In this document: positions 1 to 10,884 of the stretch, piece after piece | Position numbering within the stretch: the first letter of the stretch is position 1 | Layout of the letters: each line of letters opens with the position of its first letter | Source of the DNA: Nymphaea colorata | Lineage: Eukaryota; Streptophyta; Magnoliopsida; Nymphaeales; Nymphaeaceae | Assembly (NCBI RefSeq): GCF_008831285.2 | Contig: NC_045149.1 | Coordinates: forward strand, 19,359,035-19,423,034 | Direction of reading: 5' to 3' | Length of the DNA stretch: 64,000 nt | Program-made: the position numbers and the translations under genes | Notes under the pieces: model-generated | The model's input: only the letters and a program-made list of their open reading frames with translations | Told to the model about the DNA's origin: nothing | Database searches by the model: none

Positions 1-50
1 CTTGTGTTTCCCTACATCTCAGTGTGCATTCAATAAATAAAATAGCTTAC

Positions 51-84
51 CTCTTCCAAACTTCATACCTTCTGCATCCATCAT
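51..84 (-). CDS. MED19: Mediator subunit 19 (MED19)-like, first coding exon only
   Basis: Partial gene; the remainder lies beyond the left edge. On the minus strand an exon runs from an acceptor (TTTTGCAG, exon starts at 92) to a strong donor (AGAG|GTAAGC, exon ends at 51). It holds two adjacent ATGs (84-82 and 81-79) and encodes MMDAEGMKFGR plus the first base of a Gly codon. Plant MED19 proteins start with a short acidic Met-Asp/Glu segment followed by KFGRGPREL and the MED19 domain, so the reading and the phase-1 intron fit. MED19 sits at the head-middle hook of the Mediator complex in the nucleus and bridges transcription factors to RNA polymerase II. Only about 11 residues are visible, so the name rests on this short N-terminal match, gene position and splice sites. 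The 5' UTR appears to be split by an intron of about 1.9 kb. Confidence 0.55.
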
Positions 85-2018
85 TAGATTATCTGCAAAA
101 CACAAGAAGTCAGCTGCTTCTGAAAAAAGAAATGACTGACAAATTATATGATTCTAACAAATTGGAACTGTTCTGCATGAAACGTAACTAGTTTTTTTAA
201 TAAAAAATAAAGCAAATTAGCCGCAAATAGCATGCACACTAAAACTTGTATACCATAAGCTAGGGCAAATTTATCAGTGTCACTACTACTCTAATAACAA
301 ATTACGAGTAGTACAAGGTAACAATAAGTTCTACAATAGGAATGTATCTTGAGTTTTCTTGCAGACATTAATGCAAAAGGTCATGGGATTATGTGGTTTA
401 ATCAGGTATTTGTGATCCAGATCCATGGTGTCAGGCTTTAGTACATAGAAAGGTTCCTCTCATTACCCCTCAGTCCCTCACATCCTGAATATTCATGAGA
501 AGTCATCTAACCTAACAGACGAGAGTCATATTGCTCTTGCTGAGGAGCATTTTATTCCCTTGTCATGGTCAAGCTCCATATCTGACCAATAACAGTTATC
601 AATTTATCATCTGTAAATATCACAAGTAGTTTGTTGTCTTTGCTACTACATCTTCAAATTTTAAGGCTACACTCCAATTAGTTAAACAAAAGAAAGCATT
701 GGAAAAGCGTACAAAAAAAGCAATTAATTTTTTGTCCCAAGTGTAAAACTGAACATGAAAATATCATATTTTTAGATTGCTCACCAAACAAGAAATTATG
801 GCCTGTTATATAGTCCCTCTGTGAATGAGAGTGGAAAGTTAAAGATTGAACAATCTCCAGGACAGGAAACAAGAACATAGAGGACAACTAAAATAAACAA
901 TCAATAACATATGCACTATCTTTAGAGTCTGAAACGATTTAAAATGTCAGGGGACGGACAAAATGGTAGTAATTTACTGTAAAAAATTACCAAGGGACCT
1001 GAGCGAGTCAAACAGCAGAACGCTGGTCTGATCAAATATATAATTCATCTAACTGGGTAAGCGATGGCTCCCTGGTATTCAATTGTTACCACGTTCAGGA
1101 AGCTGCAACCTACCTTAAGATATTTTCCACGGGAAAGAAACTTCGGACAGTTTGTGCCCTCTAAAAGAGACTTACACTCAAGAATCGTGACTACTTGCAA
1201 TTACCTATATATTTTTACAGCAATCCCATGTTAATTTTAAGAATCTTTCATCCATCAAAGATCCTGGCTATTGTTAATTAGCCATCTAATCCTCCGGCCA
1301 AGGCACAAAAGGCACCAGTATTAGAGATCAGCAGGCTGTTTCTTCCTTCCACTTAGTCTATGCATGTCAAAAGAAAGAAAGCAAGGTCAAAAGCTTGATG
1401 CAACGGCGATCAGTCGAACCGTCCTATATGTGACGCGGCTTCGATTCTTGCGAGCCGCCATGCTTGCAAAGCCAATGGCCATAATCTGCCTGGCTGGCCC
1501 CTCCCCACAGCCCATCGTAAGGGAAAGTGGCCCTTATGCTTGTAAAGAAGGTGAACATCAGTTTCATGGCTGTGGCTATTAGGAAGCTTGCAGAAGTCAT
1601 GGCAGCAAGCGACGCCAAGCTTTTCGCTAAATATGAAGATACAAAGATTGGTAAGAATTCTAAGCTCAATGGTACGGAGAAGAGAAGCCCACAAGAAACA
1701 AGGGAGAAAGCTGAATACCGAAACTTTAGCAACAAAGAGACCGAAGAGTGTTAATCTGGGCAACCAAATTCTGCTAAAAGGGCACTAACTGCACCACATA
1801 TATCATATCTCACGAACATGACCAGTCGATTTACGACCCCCCAAAATGATCATGGAAAGGAATCCATTCATAAGAGGCGAACCCATTGAAGGAAAGATCA
1901 AAAGAGAGGCTAGAGATATTGCTAAAAATCAATATAAAAATTGGGAAATGGAAGAACTGAATGACAGAAAAACAGAAGGAATGGAGAGAAAATGAAGAAG
2001 GAAAATGTAGACCTTACC

Positions 2019-2125
2019 TCTTTCTTACTTCTTCGGTGGTGCCCTTGATTCAGCAGAGAAAGGAACGATGGTGGTTTAAATCCACACAGCGAGAGCGAGA
2101 CAGAGAGAGAGAGATCTGGATTTTT
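2019..2125 (-). other. Putative 5' UTR exon of the MED19-like gene
   Basis: The minus strand carries a CT-rich leader (the (GA)n at 2098-2113 read in reverse) ending in an excellent donor, AAGAG|GTAAGGT, with the exon ending at 2018-2019. No other gene in this orientation lies before the MED19-like coding exon at 92-51, so this is inferred to be its untranslated first exon. The 5' end is approximate; an AT-rich TTTAAAATA block lies just upstream, around 2145-2153. Confidence 0.4.
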
Positions 2126-2149
2126 TACCCTTCCACTCCTTCGTTATTT

Positions 2150-3400
2150 TAAAGAAATGTTTCAATCACGTCCCTATATTCTGTTATGGGTGCCAACTAA
2201 ATGCTTCAAATTCCTGCCTTTTCACATATATGACACAACGGCCGAAGCTACTTCAGCCAAAGTCGTCCATGAATGCGGCTTGCGTCTGGTGATTTCTCCA
2301 GTATCCGCGAAAATAGTCAACTATCCGTCTCGGATTATGACGGTTCAAAAGGATGTTATACGTATTAAATATAACGGGATATAAAAAATATGCATAGTAA
2401 TCTAAATATAAGTAACAACAAATAAATAAAATAATTAAATTTAGTGGGATTTCAAAAATATATACAAGAAAAGGAAATAAATAAAAGAAATATCATTAAA
2501 AAAAAGTTTAATAGAAAAAAACCCAAATACTAGGCCATTTGTTTCTAGTTGCAAGTGATATGGAAATAATTCGTGGAGAATTGCTGCAGCGTTTCTGAGA
2601 TCGAACGCCGGAGCAATATCTATCAGACGATCCTTGTTGGTGGTGTCGTAACCTTGATCAACCTTTATTCCTCAAGAAAAATGCACAAGGATGTGATTGA
2701 GAATTCAGGTTTAATTTATCAAAAAACACTTAATCTGATTGATCCTTTCTTTTGGGTACCCAACATTCATAAGCTAATGGGGCTCCGGATTTGAAATCTA
2801 TAGATACGATGTGGGTTTGATGTGCAATCTATGATAAAATTCATGGTTCGTCGAAATTAAGCATCTTAGATCAGACATATGATCCACTCTTAATATCATT
2901 TTTTTTATTTCTTTGCATTGAGAAGGGATAAGATTTAATATGTCAAAGGAGATTTAATATTGCAAGGGAGAGAGTTTGATCTTAAATCTACAGTTCTCAA
3001 TTCCTCAACCTGGTTCTTTTTCTTCATCCCCCTTATCAAATACCCCTTATCAAATACTAGCTTATGGAAGTTGGCCGCTACATTTAATGGAAACAGTGTC
3101 AAATTTCTAACTAGAGTGAAAAAAAGCTTTAACTAACCATGTTTTCTTATTTGAGATGGGAAAATAGTTTACATCATAAATGGTGAATAAGCCATAGAAC
3201 AATGTGATTAGTGTCAATTTGAACAAGACTTGAGTTTCACCTGGCATTTGCTGCATAAGCTACCTAAGATTTTTCATTGGTGTTAGCCTGATTATCCCAA
3301 AAAGTTGGGAAAATAGTTCAACCAAACATTAGGCTAATAATTTTCGTAACTTGGTTGAATCCCATTCATCTTAGAGTCTTAAGATTTTCCCCACCCTGCC
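2150..3400. other. AT-rich intergenic region with MITE-like remnants
   Basis: No gene is supported. The part from about 2790 to 3055 carries segments such as TTTGCATTGAGAAGG that resemble, in reverse orientation, the interior of the Tourist-like MITE at 38.7 kb. It also carries two nearby copies of CCCTTATCAAATAC at about 3030-3055. It is probably a decayed copy of the same small element; its borders cannot be fixed. Confidence 0.3.
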
Positions 3401-3410
3401 TATGAGATGG

Positions 3411-3420
3411 GACTATATAG
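3411..3420 (+). promoter_or_regulatory. TATA box, CTATATAGAG
   Basis: A good plant TATA box at about 3411-3420 is followed about 30-40 bases later by a plausible start region. The motif TTTCCCGCC, matching the E2F core TTTSSCGC, lies at about 3453-3461. A GC-richer stretch with short ORFs and a strong donor (GAAAG|GTAGGTGCG near 3995) follows. Together these suggest a real plus-strand transcription unit starting here, of unknown product. Confidence 0.35.
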
Positions 3421-3566
3421 AGCTACGACAAAGAGGGTTCCTAAAACGACGTTCTTTCCCGCCAACGAGCAGCTAGTTGCAGTAGTAACAGACTCATCTC
3501 TCTCTCTCTCTCCCCAAAGGGCAGAAACGAAGGTGGACTACGAGTCTCCGAATTACAAGGAAAGAA

Positions 3567-3869
3567 ATGGAAGAACACGGCCCCCACAGCACCGGCAGCA
3601 GAAATGGCAGAACTCGGGCGTCCAGGAAAGGCGGCCGAAGTCGGTAGATTCTGATGCTGGAATTATCTTCTGAAAGCGAATCATGCCGGGGATTCCCGCA
3701 GACGGTCCCATGGGAGGATGAAGATTGGGTTGCCAATTCTCTAAGGGAATGGCTTCCTGGCCATGTTTGCTCTGGAGAAATAATCCGCCAGAGCAGTCTC
3801 ATGGAAATGGAATCTGGTGGAAGTTTGAGCAAGACGAAGGTTCTGCAAGGCGAGGAGAACATATCTTGA
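3567..3869 (+). CDS. Hypothetical short ORFs in a putative first exon
   Basis: Two short ORFs follow the TATA box. The first starts at ATG 3567 and encodes a 26-residue basic peptide rich in Gly, Arg and Ser, stopping at 3647. The second (3654-3869, 71 aa) starts MLELSSESES, has an acidic tryptophan-containing centre and no recognised domain. They are in different frames. The second may be a genuine small protein, with the first as an upstream ORF, or the whole may be the 5' exon of a noncoding transcript ending at the donor near 3995. I recognise no family. Confidence 0.2.
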
Positions 3870-3995
3870 TGACTGTGCTTCCGACGTTGAAGGGGTGCTC
3901 TTAGGCTAGGAGGGGACGAAGGATCTAGGGCTTCTACGGGCGAACAAAGGAGAAGAAAGAGTGCGTCCCTCCTTGTTCAAGTGGAGGATTGGAGA

Positions 3996-5341
3996 AAGGT
4001 AGGTGCGTCTTTTAATCGTACCCTTAAGTATGTATCGTTCCTTTCTGAATGGAGTCTCTGCCTTCCGTGCGAGTTTATCTTTTAATGCGCTTTTTTTCGA
4101 TTACTTTGTACCGAAAAAGAATAGTGTTGAGCATATTACGGATATGCTAGTATAGAGCGACCATGGCTTGTTGCTACAGAAGACAGAACCAGGGGATTAT
4201 GTGGATATTTATGGCGGTTAATACTTGTCCTCGGTTTATTGAAATGTTGAAACTTGCTTGAGTAAATTGACGCATGTATAGGGCAGTCATCTGAATTTGA
4301 TCTTTTTGGCATTAGGCGCTACATAACTATTTTGTTTTTCCTGAAAAATAGGAACGCTTATGAACGAAAGGGTTCATCATCTTTAGAAAAAGATTGCGTT
4401 GAGAATGTGGTGATCATGGCATATATGAACTGAGATTAATGCTTATATTCGGTTGGTGTAAGAAAAGGTTATGCTATTCTGATGGTTATCTTATCAAGTT
4501 TAATATCCTCTGTGTAGGAGAAGATTATGTTATTCAGATGGTCTTATCAGGTTTAGTCTCTTCTTCCCTGCTTAAATGGCAGAGTTATCTGTTCCTGACA
4601 TGTTAGTTGTATCTGATACAGTGATACGTGGGGTGCTTGCGGTAATTTGGTAGGGGCCTTGCCCTGACGCACAGCATTCTTGCTGGTGACACTGACATTA
4701 TGCAAGTGCATGCTAAATTTGGTAGGACTCGCATATTGGGGAATCACGAGTTGTTTATCTTTTCATCTGAATGCCTGATCTTCTTGCACGTTTGCTTTTC
4801 CGCCACTATTAGCCCATTGGATTGATATTGAGTGCCAAGCATAGTCATTCCTTCTGGTGCATATGAGTGTGTTACCAAAATTTGTTGACAGGAAGAAAAC
4901 CAGCTATAACATGCCCAGTTGACATGATGTCTACTCCGACGCAATTTTGCTTGCCTGCTTTTGCGTTCAATTATCCTTGTTCTTTGTTTGCTTCAGTTTA
5001 GGCATTGGTGAGTCTAGGAAAGTCCGGCTTATATCTGCACCAACTCCTGTATACTATCTTTAACGTTTAGATGGTTCAATTCTGCATGTCATATCAATTT
5101 TTATTTGTTTCTTGAAAGAGTCATTTCCACCAACCAAGGAAATGAGCAGATGTGCAAGTCGCTTATTTTGTTTCCATGTGAGGCTTAGGCTCAATTCATC
5201 CATAGTGAGACAATCATCTCCGGAAGCCATATTTACCGGGGCTTTAAGCTCTAAATATATGCAACCGTAACGGCATGTAGGCTTGGCGCTTCTACCAAAT
5301 GACTTAAATGTACTTTACCATTCCTACAAACTGTTAATGAG
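3996..5341. other. Intergenic or intronic, nothing recognised
   Basis: This stretch follows the donor near 3995 and could be an intron of the putative unit starting at 3.4 kb. I found no exon with convincing coding character and no structured RNA. Confidence 0.3.
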
Positions 5342-5640
5342 GAGATAATTTCTAGCTCATCCATGTTATTATCTTAGGACACTGACAAAGGTGTCTGTGT
5401 CTGTCACTGCAGAGCATCTCCTTTCAGGTGAGAGACATTCTTATGAAATGAAAATACTTACTCTTTGGATATTACATATAGCATAGAGATGATTTCTACA
5501 TCATCTATCTTATCTGAGGACACTGACAAAGGTGTCTACCTTCACCTGCAGAGCATCTCCTTTCAGGTGCTTGACAGAGAGACATTCTTATGAAATGAAA
5601 AATAATTACTCTTTGGATATTACATATAGAATGGTTTCCA
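5342..5640. repeat. Local tandem duplication, about 145 bp x 2
   Basis: Two adjacent copies, about 5342-5486 and 5487-5640, share the blocks GACACTGACAAAGGTGTC, CAGAGCATCTCCTTTCAGGTG and ATTCTTATGAAATGAAAA, and both end in CTTTGGATATTACATATAG. The spacing between matching blocks is about 141-145 bp, with small indels between copies. No coding role is seen. Confidence 0.8.
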
Positions 5641-6658
5641 ATTTTAGTTCCCACCACCCTCAGTTAAACGTACTGTTCCTCTGGGAGGAGTTTACTTTTG
5701 TCTGTTTTCTGATAACCGGTGCCTGGTGAGTTCTTGATGAGCAAGTTTGCTGCAGCCATGGACATGCCTGGCAAAAGGAAATGATCGCAAAGCCTATTAT
5801 GCATCAGATAGGCGGGCATAGGTTACACCTTAACATAACTTTCCCCACAAGTTTATTGGTGTTTCCCGAAGAAGGCATTAGTTTACAGATATATAGTTCT
5901 TGAAAAGAAGGAGAGAAAAGGCGACAGTAATAATACGATAACCGACGTTTAGGAGGTACCTATTGACCTACAACCAGGGGACTACTCGGTAGAACCATGC
6001 TAATTTAGATGAGCTTGACCCTAGCTACGTTTAGCATAGTTTAAACCCTAATTCTTTGGATGTAACGACATCTGTAATATTATGTAACTTTTTTTTGCAA
6101 TATTCTACGAAGGTTTTCCTGTTCCCTTTTTTCCTTTTAAACGAGGGAGAACCCTCTAAAGGAAAGACCACTTAATAGTCCTGCACTTGAAAAAGAAAAG
6201 CTTCAGTGAGCTGTTAACCATGATATTTTAGAAGAATAATATTATGAACAGAAAAGTTTAAGATGCAGAATACAAGAGTTAGAAACTTATAAGTGCTTTT
6301 CTCTTATTAGGAAACGAGGAAATTATTCTCTAATATGGCCACTCGGGTGAATCGCATCAGAAATCAAACACAGCATGGGCCAGGTCTGATATCTACAAGC
6401 AGAATGCAACTTATGATGCACAGAAACACCACAAGAGACCCTAAGAAAATTGATGATCGGGAACAGGTTTCAAAGAAAATATTTCTTAGAACACAGCCAA
6501 CTTTATACCCAATTAAAACACAGAAATTAATGATCATATGTACCAAAATTTCCGCAAAAGGGCGAAAGAAGTAAAAAAATTTAAGTGGCCAAAGCCCTGC
6601 ATTAAATTAGCCATTCTCACCGACCCAACTCCTTTCTATCTGTCATATTTGCATGTCC

Positions 6659-7048
6659 TCATCTTTGAACACGATTCGCATTTGCGGACGCCCTCGAAGC
6701 AGCGGCCGCAGCAGATGATGATGACAAAGAAAGGACAGAGTTCAAGAAAGCACGAGGCGGTGGCAGCCCAAGAAATTCATGAGGGGGACGGGTGAAGAGC
6801 GACGAGCTGGAGGCGTAAACTTGATTGAAGGCGGCTTCGGCGTGATGACTGCAGTTGGACGTTGCAGCGTCGCTCATCGATCGATTCACTTCCTCATGCA
6901 TGCCGTGCCGGCTGCGTCGAGATGAGGGGCCTCCGTCACTGCCATTGTGCATGTTACTCGGCCAGCATTGCCCGTCGATGATGGTCCCTGCCGGCGGGCG
7001 GGTTTCTGTTGCCGGTTGTAGCATGGCCGGAGATTGATTTGCAGTCAT
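6659..7048 (-). CDS. Unrecognised ORF, copy A of a local duplicated family
   Basis: A 129-residue ORF from ATG 7048 to the stop at 6659. The N-terminal half contains PATETRPPAGTIIDGQCW; the middle has a GMHEE segment and CSH; the C-terminal part has SLFTRPPHEFLGLPPPRAF, then a Ser/Ala-rich low-complexity tail. The MHEE, CSH and SLFxRxPHEFLGLxPPxAF blocks recur in the same order in copy B at 8.3-8.6 kb, so these are related sequences. An acceptor-like CTGAACAG lies just before the ATG, so this could be a terminal exon. I do not recognise the family. It could be a small plant-specific protein or a degenerate exon of a longer gene. Confidence 0.4.
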   Translation of the reverse strand: MTANQSPAMLQPATETRPPAGTIIDGQCWPSNMHNGSDGGPSSRRSRHGMHEEVNRSMSDAATSNCSHHAEAAFNQVYASSSSLFTRPPHEFLGLPPPRAFLNSVLSLSSSSAAAAASRASANANRVQR

Positions 7049-8255
7049 CCTTCTGTTCAGAGCAAGACGCGCTTGGATGACGTTATAACGAATAATAAGA
7101 TGGTAATGGCGAATTAGGAGGAAAAGATACTTGCAGGGAAACGACTAAAGAAGGTGAAAGCATCGGATGCCCGAATCCCACAGATCTTCGTGCATTTATA
7201 CGAAAGGAATGAAGCTAACCTGCTTGTAGAAAAAGAAAGAGTGAGTTCTCTTTCCCTTTCCGTGCCTCTTCTGTCGTCCCCTTTTCATCTTTAATCGGTT
7301 TTTAGCAAATTTATGTCGTGGCCCCACGGTGTCCGACTTGTCCTGACGTGGCCTGAACGTCTGCCATGTGAACGCCCCCAATCTGTAGAACCGGTCCACC
7401 TGCTGACTCTTCTTTCTAATAGAAATTAGAAACTAGTATGTTTTCTTTTGTCCGTTTCAACTAAGGTTTTGAGATGTTCGACGTATAGTTCTTCCCTCCG
7501 AAATTTAAGTTGAAAGTTGCCGACCAAGCAAACATGAACCTTGAGAGCGATCGACCTACTTACCATGGAGTTGTTGAAAGCGTGATCAGGTCTCTGTTTC
7601 TTGTGCAATTAAAAACTAAGTTTGATGGAAGGGTTAAGATTTCTGGAGTTTAGTACTTGAGGTCCAATTGTAGCAAAACTAAGTTTGGTACTTACGTATG
7701 TTCTTCGCCAAGGGATAAATTATATCCAAGTGCCAGAACAATCTGAGAATAGTCTCGTATTAAATTATTGAAAAATTTATGACCATTGGTATTTAAGTAC
7801 CTTGATATATTGTCTTGCAGCTTAATTTATTTATATATATGCCGATTGATGCACGATAGAAGATTAAAATTCGCCAAACTGAATACTCTGGTAAGTTTTA
7901 GCTTGAGCCGCTATCCTGTACTAGAAAGAAGAAAAAATAAATGCCTAGAAATTTTGTCTAGATGAACTAAAGGAGAAACTACATTAGGAATCAATGGCAT
8001 CGTATTTGGATGGTAAACCGCCACCACGGAAAATTTGCAGAAGCGTTGTTGCTTTCCATTCATATAATCAAGATTCCAAAATGAAAAATGAAGCACCATT
8101 GAAGTTCCCCAAGGAAACATTTCTGCAACTAAACAAGTTACAGTGAAAATCTCCCCCAAACAGGACCAGGAGTAGAAAAAACGAACAAGACACGTCCACG
8201 GCCCACGATTCCACAGTGCCTTAGAAAATGTGGAAGCGTGGACCGTGGACATTAT

Positions 8256-8606
8256 TCACGTAGAATGTCTGGAAGAGGGAGACGGCAGCGACAAGCCGCC
8301 AGGAGCCGCCACGAAAGCACAAGGTGGTGACAGTCCAAGGAACTCGTGAGGGGAGCGGCTGAAGAGCGAGAAGCCAGTAACGGCGCCGTTGGCTTGATGG
8401 ATGGAGTCTCCAGAGTGACTGCAGTCGGCTGCGGCAGTGCCGCCGCTCTTCGATGGGTATGCTTCTTCGTGCATGGGGTGCTCGTCGTTGCAGTTGGCGG
8501 TGCCACTTGGCCGGTTTCTCCCCCGGAAGACGATGATCTCGAATGTCGGAGTTGGAACTTCTGATGCCAGAGGATGATTCTCCACTCTGTAGATTGAGCT
8601 CATCAT
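8256..8606 (-). CDS. Unrecognised ORF, copy B of a local duplicated family
   Basis: Read from the paired ATGs at 8606 this gives 116 residues to the TGA at 8256. The frame stays open upstream to about 8755 and encodes a protein-like stretch including KPGDFFGSSSLSFPA, so the real exon may start at an acceptor rather than at this Met. Shared blocks with copy A are MHEE, CSH and SLFSRSPHEFLGLSPPCAF, in the same order. The interval between the copies is about 1.6 kb. Two copies keeping an open frame and the same peptide blocks while the DNA has drifted suggest past coding constraint. Function unknown. Confidence 0.4.
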   Translation of the reverse strand: MMSSIYRVENHPLASEVPTPTFEIIVFRGRNRPSGTANCNDEHPMHEEAYPSKSGGTAAADCSHSGDSIHQANGAVTGFSLFSRSPHEFLGLSPPCAFVAAPGGLSLPSPSSRHST

Positions 8607-9484
8607 GATCTCCTTGTTTAGGGCATTGGGGAGAATGTCTTCTGCAGTGGCGCTTATGGCCGGGAAAGATAATGAGGAAGACCCGAAGAAATCTCCAGGT
8701 TTCGACTCGCCTTCTATGCACCTGAGGCGTAACTCACAAATAGACAGTCCTAGTTATCATCCGTGTTTCCTTCCTTCTATACATCTTTATTTATTTCGCT
8801 CACTTGGCAGGTAACTATACTCTCTTTAACTGGTGTTATCGGGTACCTTGGTGAAGGCACGAGAGTCCCAATTTTGTTGTAGATCTTGGAGGCCGTCCAT
8901 CACAAAAATCGACGCCTGCCAACAGATGTCTGTTGAAAAAGGAAGTGGGTCCAGTAATTTTTGTTTCGCCTCTGTTATGTTAGAGCAATGCCAAAGTTTA
9001 ATGGAATCAAGATAAACGAACTGCGAGGTGTCATCATCCAACAAAATCAACATATATACGGGCGAGATTTTGCAGATTGTATGTGTCATAATATGCCAGA
9101 TAATTGGAATCGTTATAGAAGTTTTGATCCGATTGAGATCATCTGTCTATTGGTGTAGATCATTCCTCACGGATTCGGACAGCCGTTCATCTTGTAGATC
9201 AATGGCATTAGGTGTGGCCTCGAACGTACGGTTCTTCTGTCCAGGATTCTCGGACCTGATCTAGTTGTAACTTTCCATTTTTGTATGGCATGTGAAGAGG
9301 AAAGAAGAATAGAAGGCGATCGGCAGGTTGCGTAGTAATTAGAAAGTAAAATATAATGCAGGAATACAGGAGGATAGCCTTCCATAACAATTAGCCGCTT
9401 TTAGGGTAATCGGTAACTTGGTTAACAAATAAATAAAAGCTAGTATAATTACTGTAATATGTTATCCGTCGTGCACCGAGAGCT

Positions 9485-9488
9485 CTCT

Positions 9489-9532
<44 letters not shown>

Positions 9533-9533
9533 A
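9485..9533. repeat. Compound microsatellite (TC)n(AC)n
   Basis: About 24 bases of TC repeats run directly into about 26 bases of AC repeats. Confidence 0.95.
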
Positions 9534-9788
9534 TATTAAAAAACAAAAAAAAGGAGAGAAGAAAAGAGAGGCCAAGTAAGAACAGAAATCAATCTCTCAT
9601 ATCTGTGTAGGAGAGTTGTATCCGTTTCAGAGCAATAAGAAGCAGCGACAATTGTTTGAACTTCCTCGCTTGTATGCGTTTCCTCTTAACAGGTCATCAC
9701 AGGCTTGTCATCTGTAACTGCACCAACGAAGACATTTATTGCAGGTACAAACAAGCTGCTGCTTGGTTACTGCAAAACCAGAATTCTA

Positions 9789-9898
9789 CCTTGCTGCCTT
9801 CCGCAACAGAAACTCGACAATCAAAGATCACCATGATTGACGGGCACTGTACAATGGTGCTGCTGAATCTTCTCTTTCTCCAGCTCCAGTCCGGCTGA
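9789..9898 (+). pseudogene. Fragment C of the duplicated family, inverted
   Basis: On the plus strand this fragment encodes PSATETRQSKITMIDGHC, matching PATETRPPAGTIIDGQC of copy A. DNA identity is clear over about 45 bases (GCAACAGAAAC and GATTGACGGGCA blocks). The frame stops at 9898 and no PHEFLGL block follows, so this looks like a truncated, inverted third copy. Confidence 0.35.
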
Positions 9899-10884
9899 AG
9901 CTTCTTGCTAGCAATTAAATTAAAGCCACCAGTTCTTCTTTGGCACCTTTGTTCTTCACCTGCGAACCTCACTAGCATCTAGGATGACGGCCATTTCATG
10001 CTCTTATGGATCCTATATTGCCATCTTGTCTGAGAGGCTCTGCAAGCGCAAATCGTGCTTTGGCTACATCTTGTTGTCATGATTTTCTTCCGTTGGTTTT
10101 AGCAGCAAAAGGTATAACCTCTGAAAAGTTATTTTGTTGCATTTGAAAGCAACAAACTGCGACCATTGTTGGGGAATGGTCATATACTTTAGACCTATCT
10201 CTTCTGAATCGCCAATCTGATTGACAGTACAGACGAAAAATCTTCACTTTTCTTCCTGAAAGTGGAAGAAAAAAGAGAGCAAGATGTCTACTGCAAATTA
10301 TGCATACAGTAAGGTCTGTGTTATGACCTCCATCCACATTGTTCTCTGCCCTCAAGTCTATCTAAATCAACCATGTTCTTTCCGTGGCTGCCCTAATCTA
10401 CCTGCAGACCAATAAAGAAATGCAGATACCAATATGTCATCAGCATCATTACCTGTAAGTTCGTAATATCGTGGTCATTATTATGATCACCGCTAAGGCT
10501 GTCGCTTTTAGAAACTGTGTTTTTACTATCTTTAATGTGGGCATTCATGGTGCGCATCCACATGGATTCCACAATAATCAACTGACGTAAACAAAGCACC
10601 TACAATATTTTGTGAATACCATCGTTTTTGGGGACCACTTGCCGCAGGGCTCTCTAATTCATGGAATAACATTATTCGTTTGCAACTTTATACAAGTCAA
10701 ATGCAGGCTATTAAAGATATTCAGGCACAACGGTTCGCCTGGAAATTGGAGAACTTCGAAAAAAAACATTTCTGCGTCGACCTTGCTTCCTCCCATCAGC
10801 CATGCACGAGGCCATTATACGCCTGATCAAACTCCATACTAGATAATCATATCATCGCACCATGACCACCATAACCAGGTATCT

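Noticed and set aside
1410-1763. Overlapping frames of 72-117 codons on both strands near 1.4-1.8 kb
   Set aside because: Not recognised; the region is inside the inferred MED19 5' UTR intron and has no splice or promoter support.
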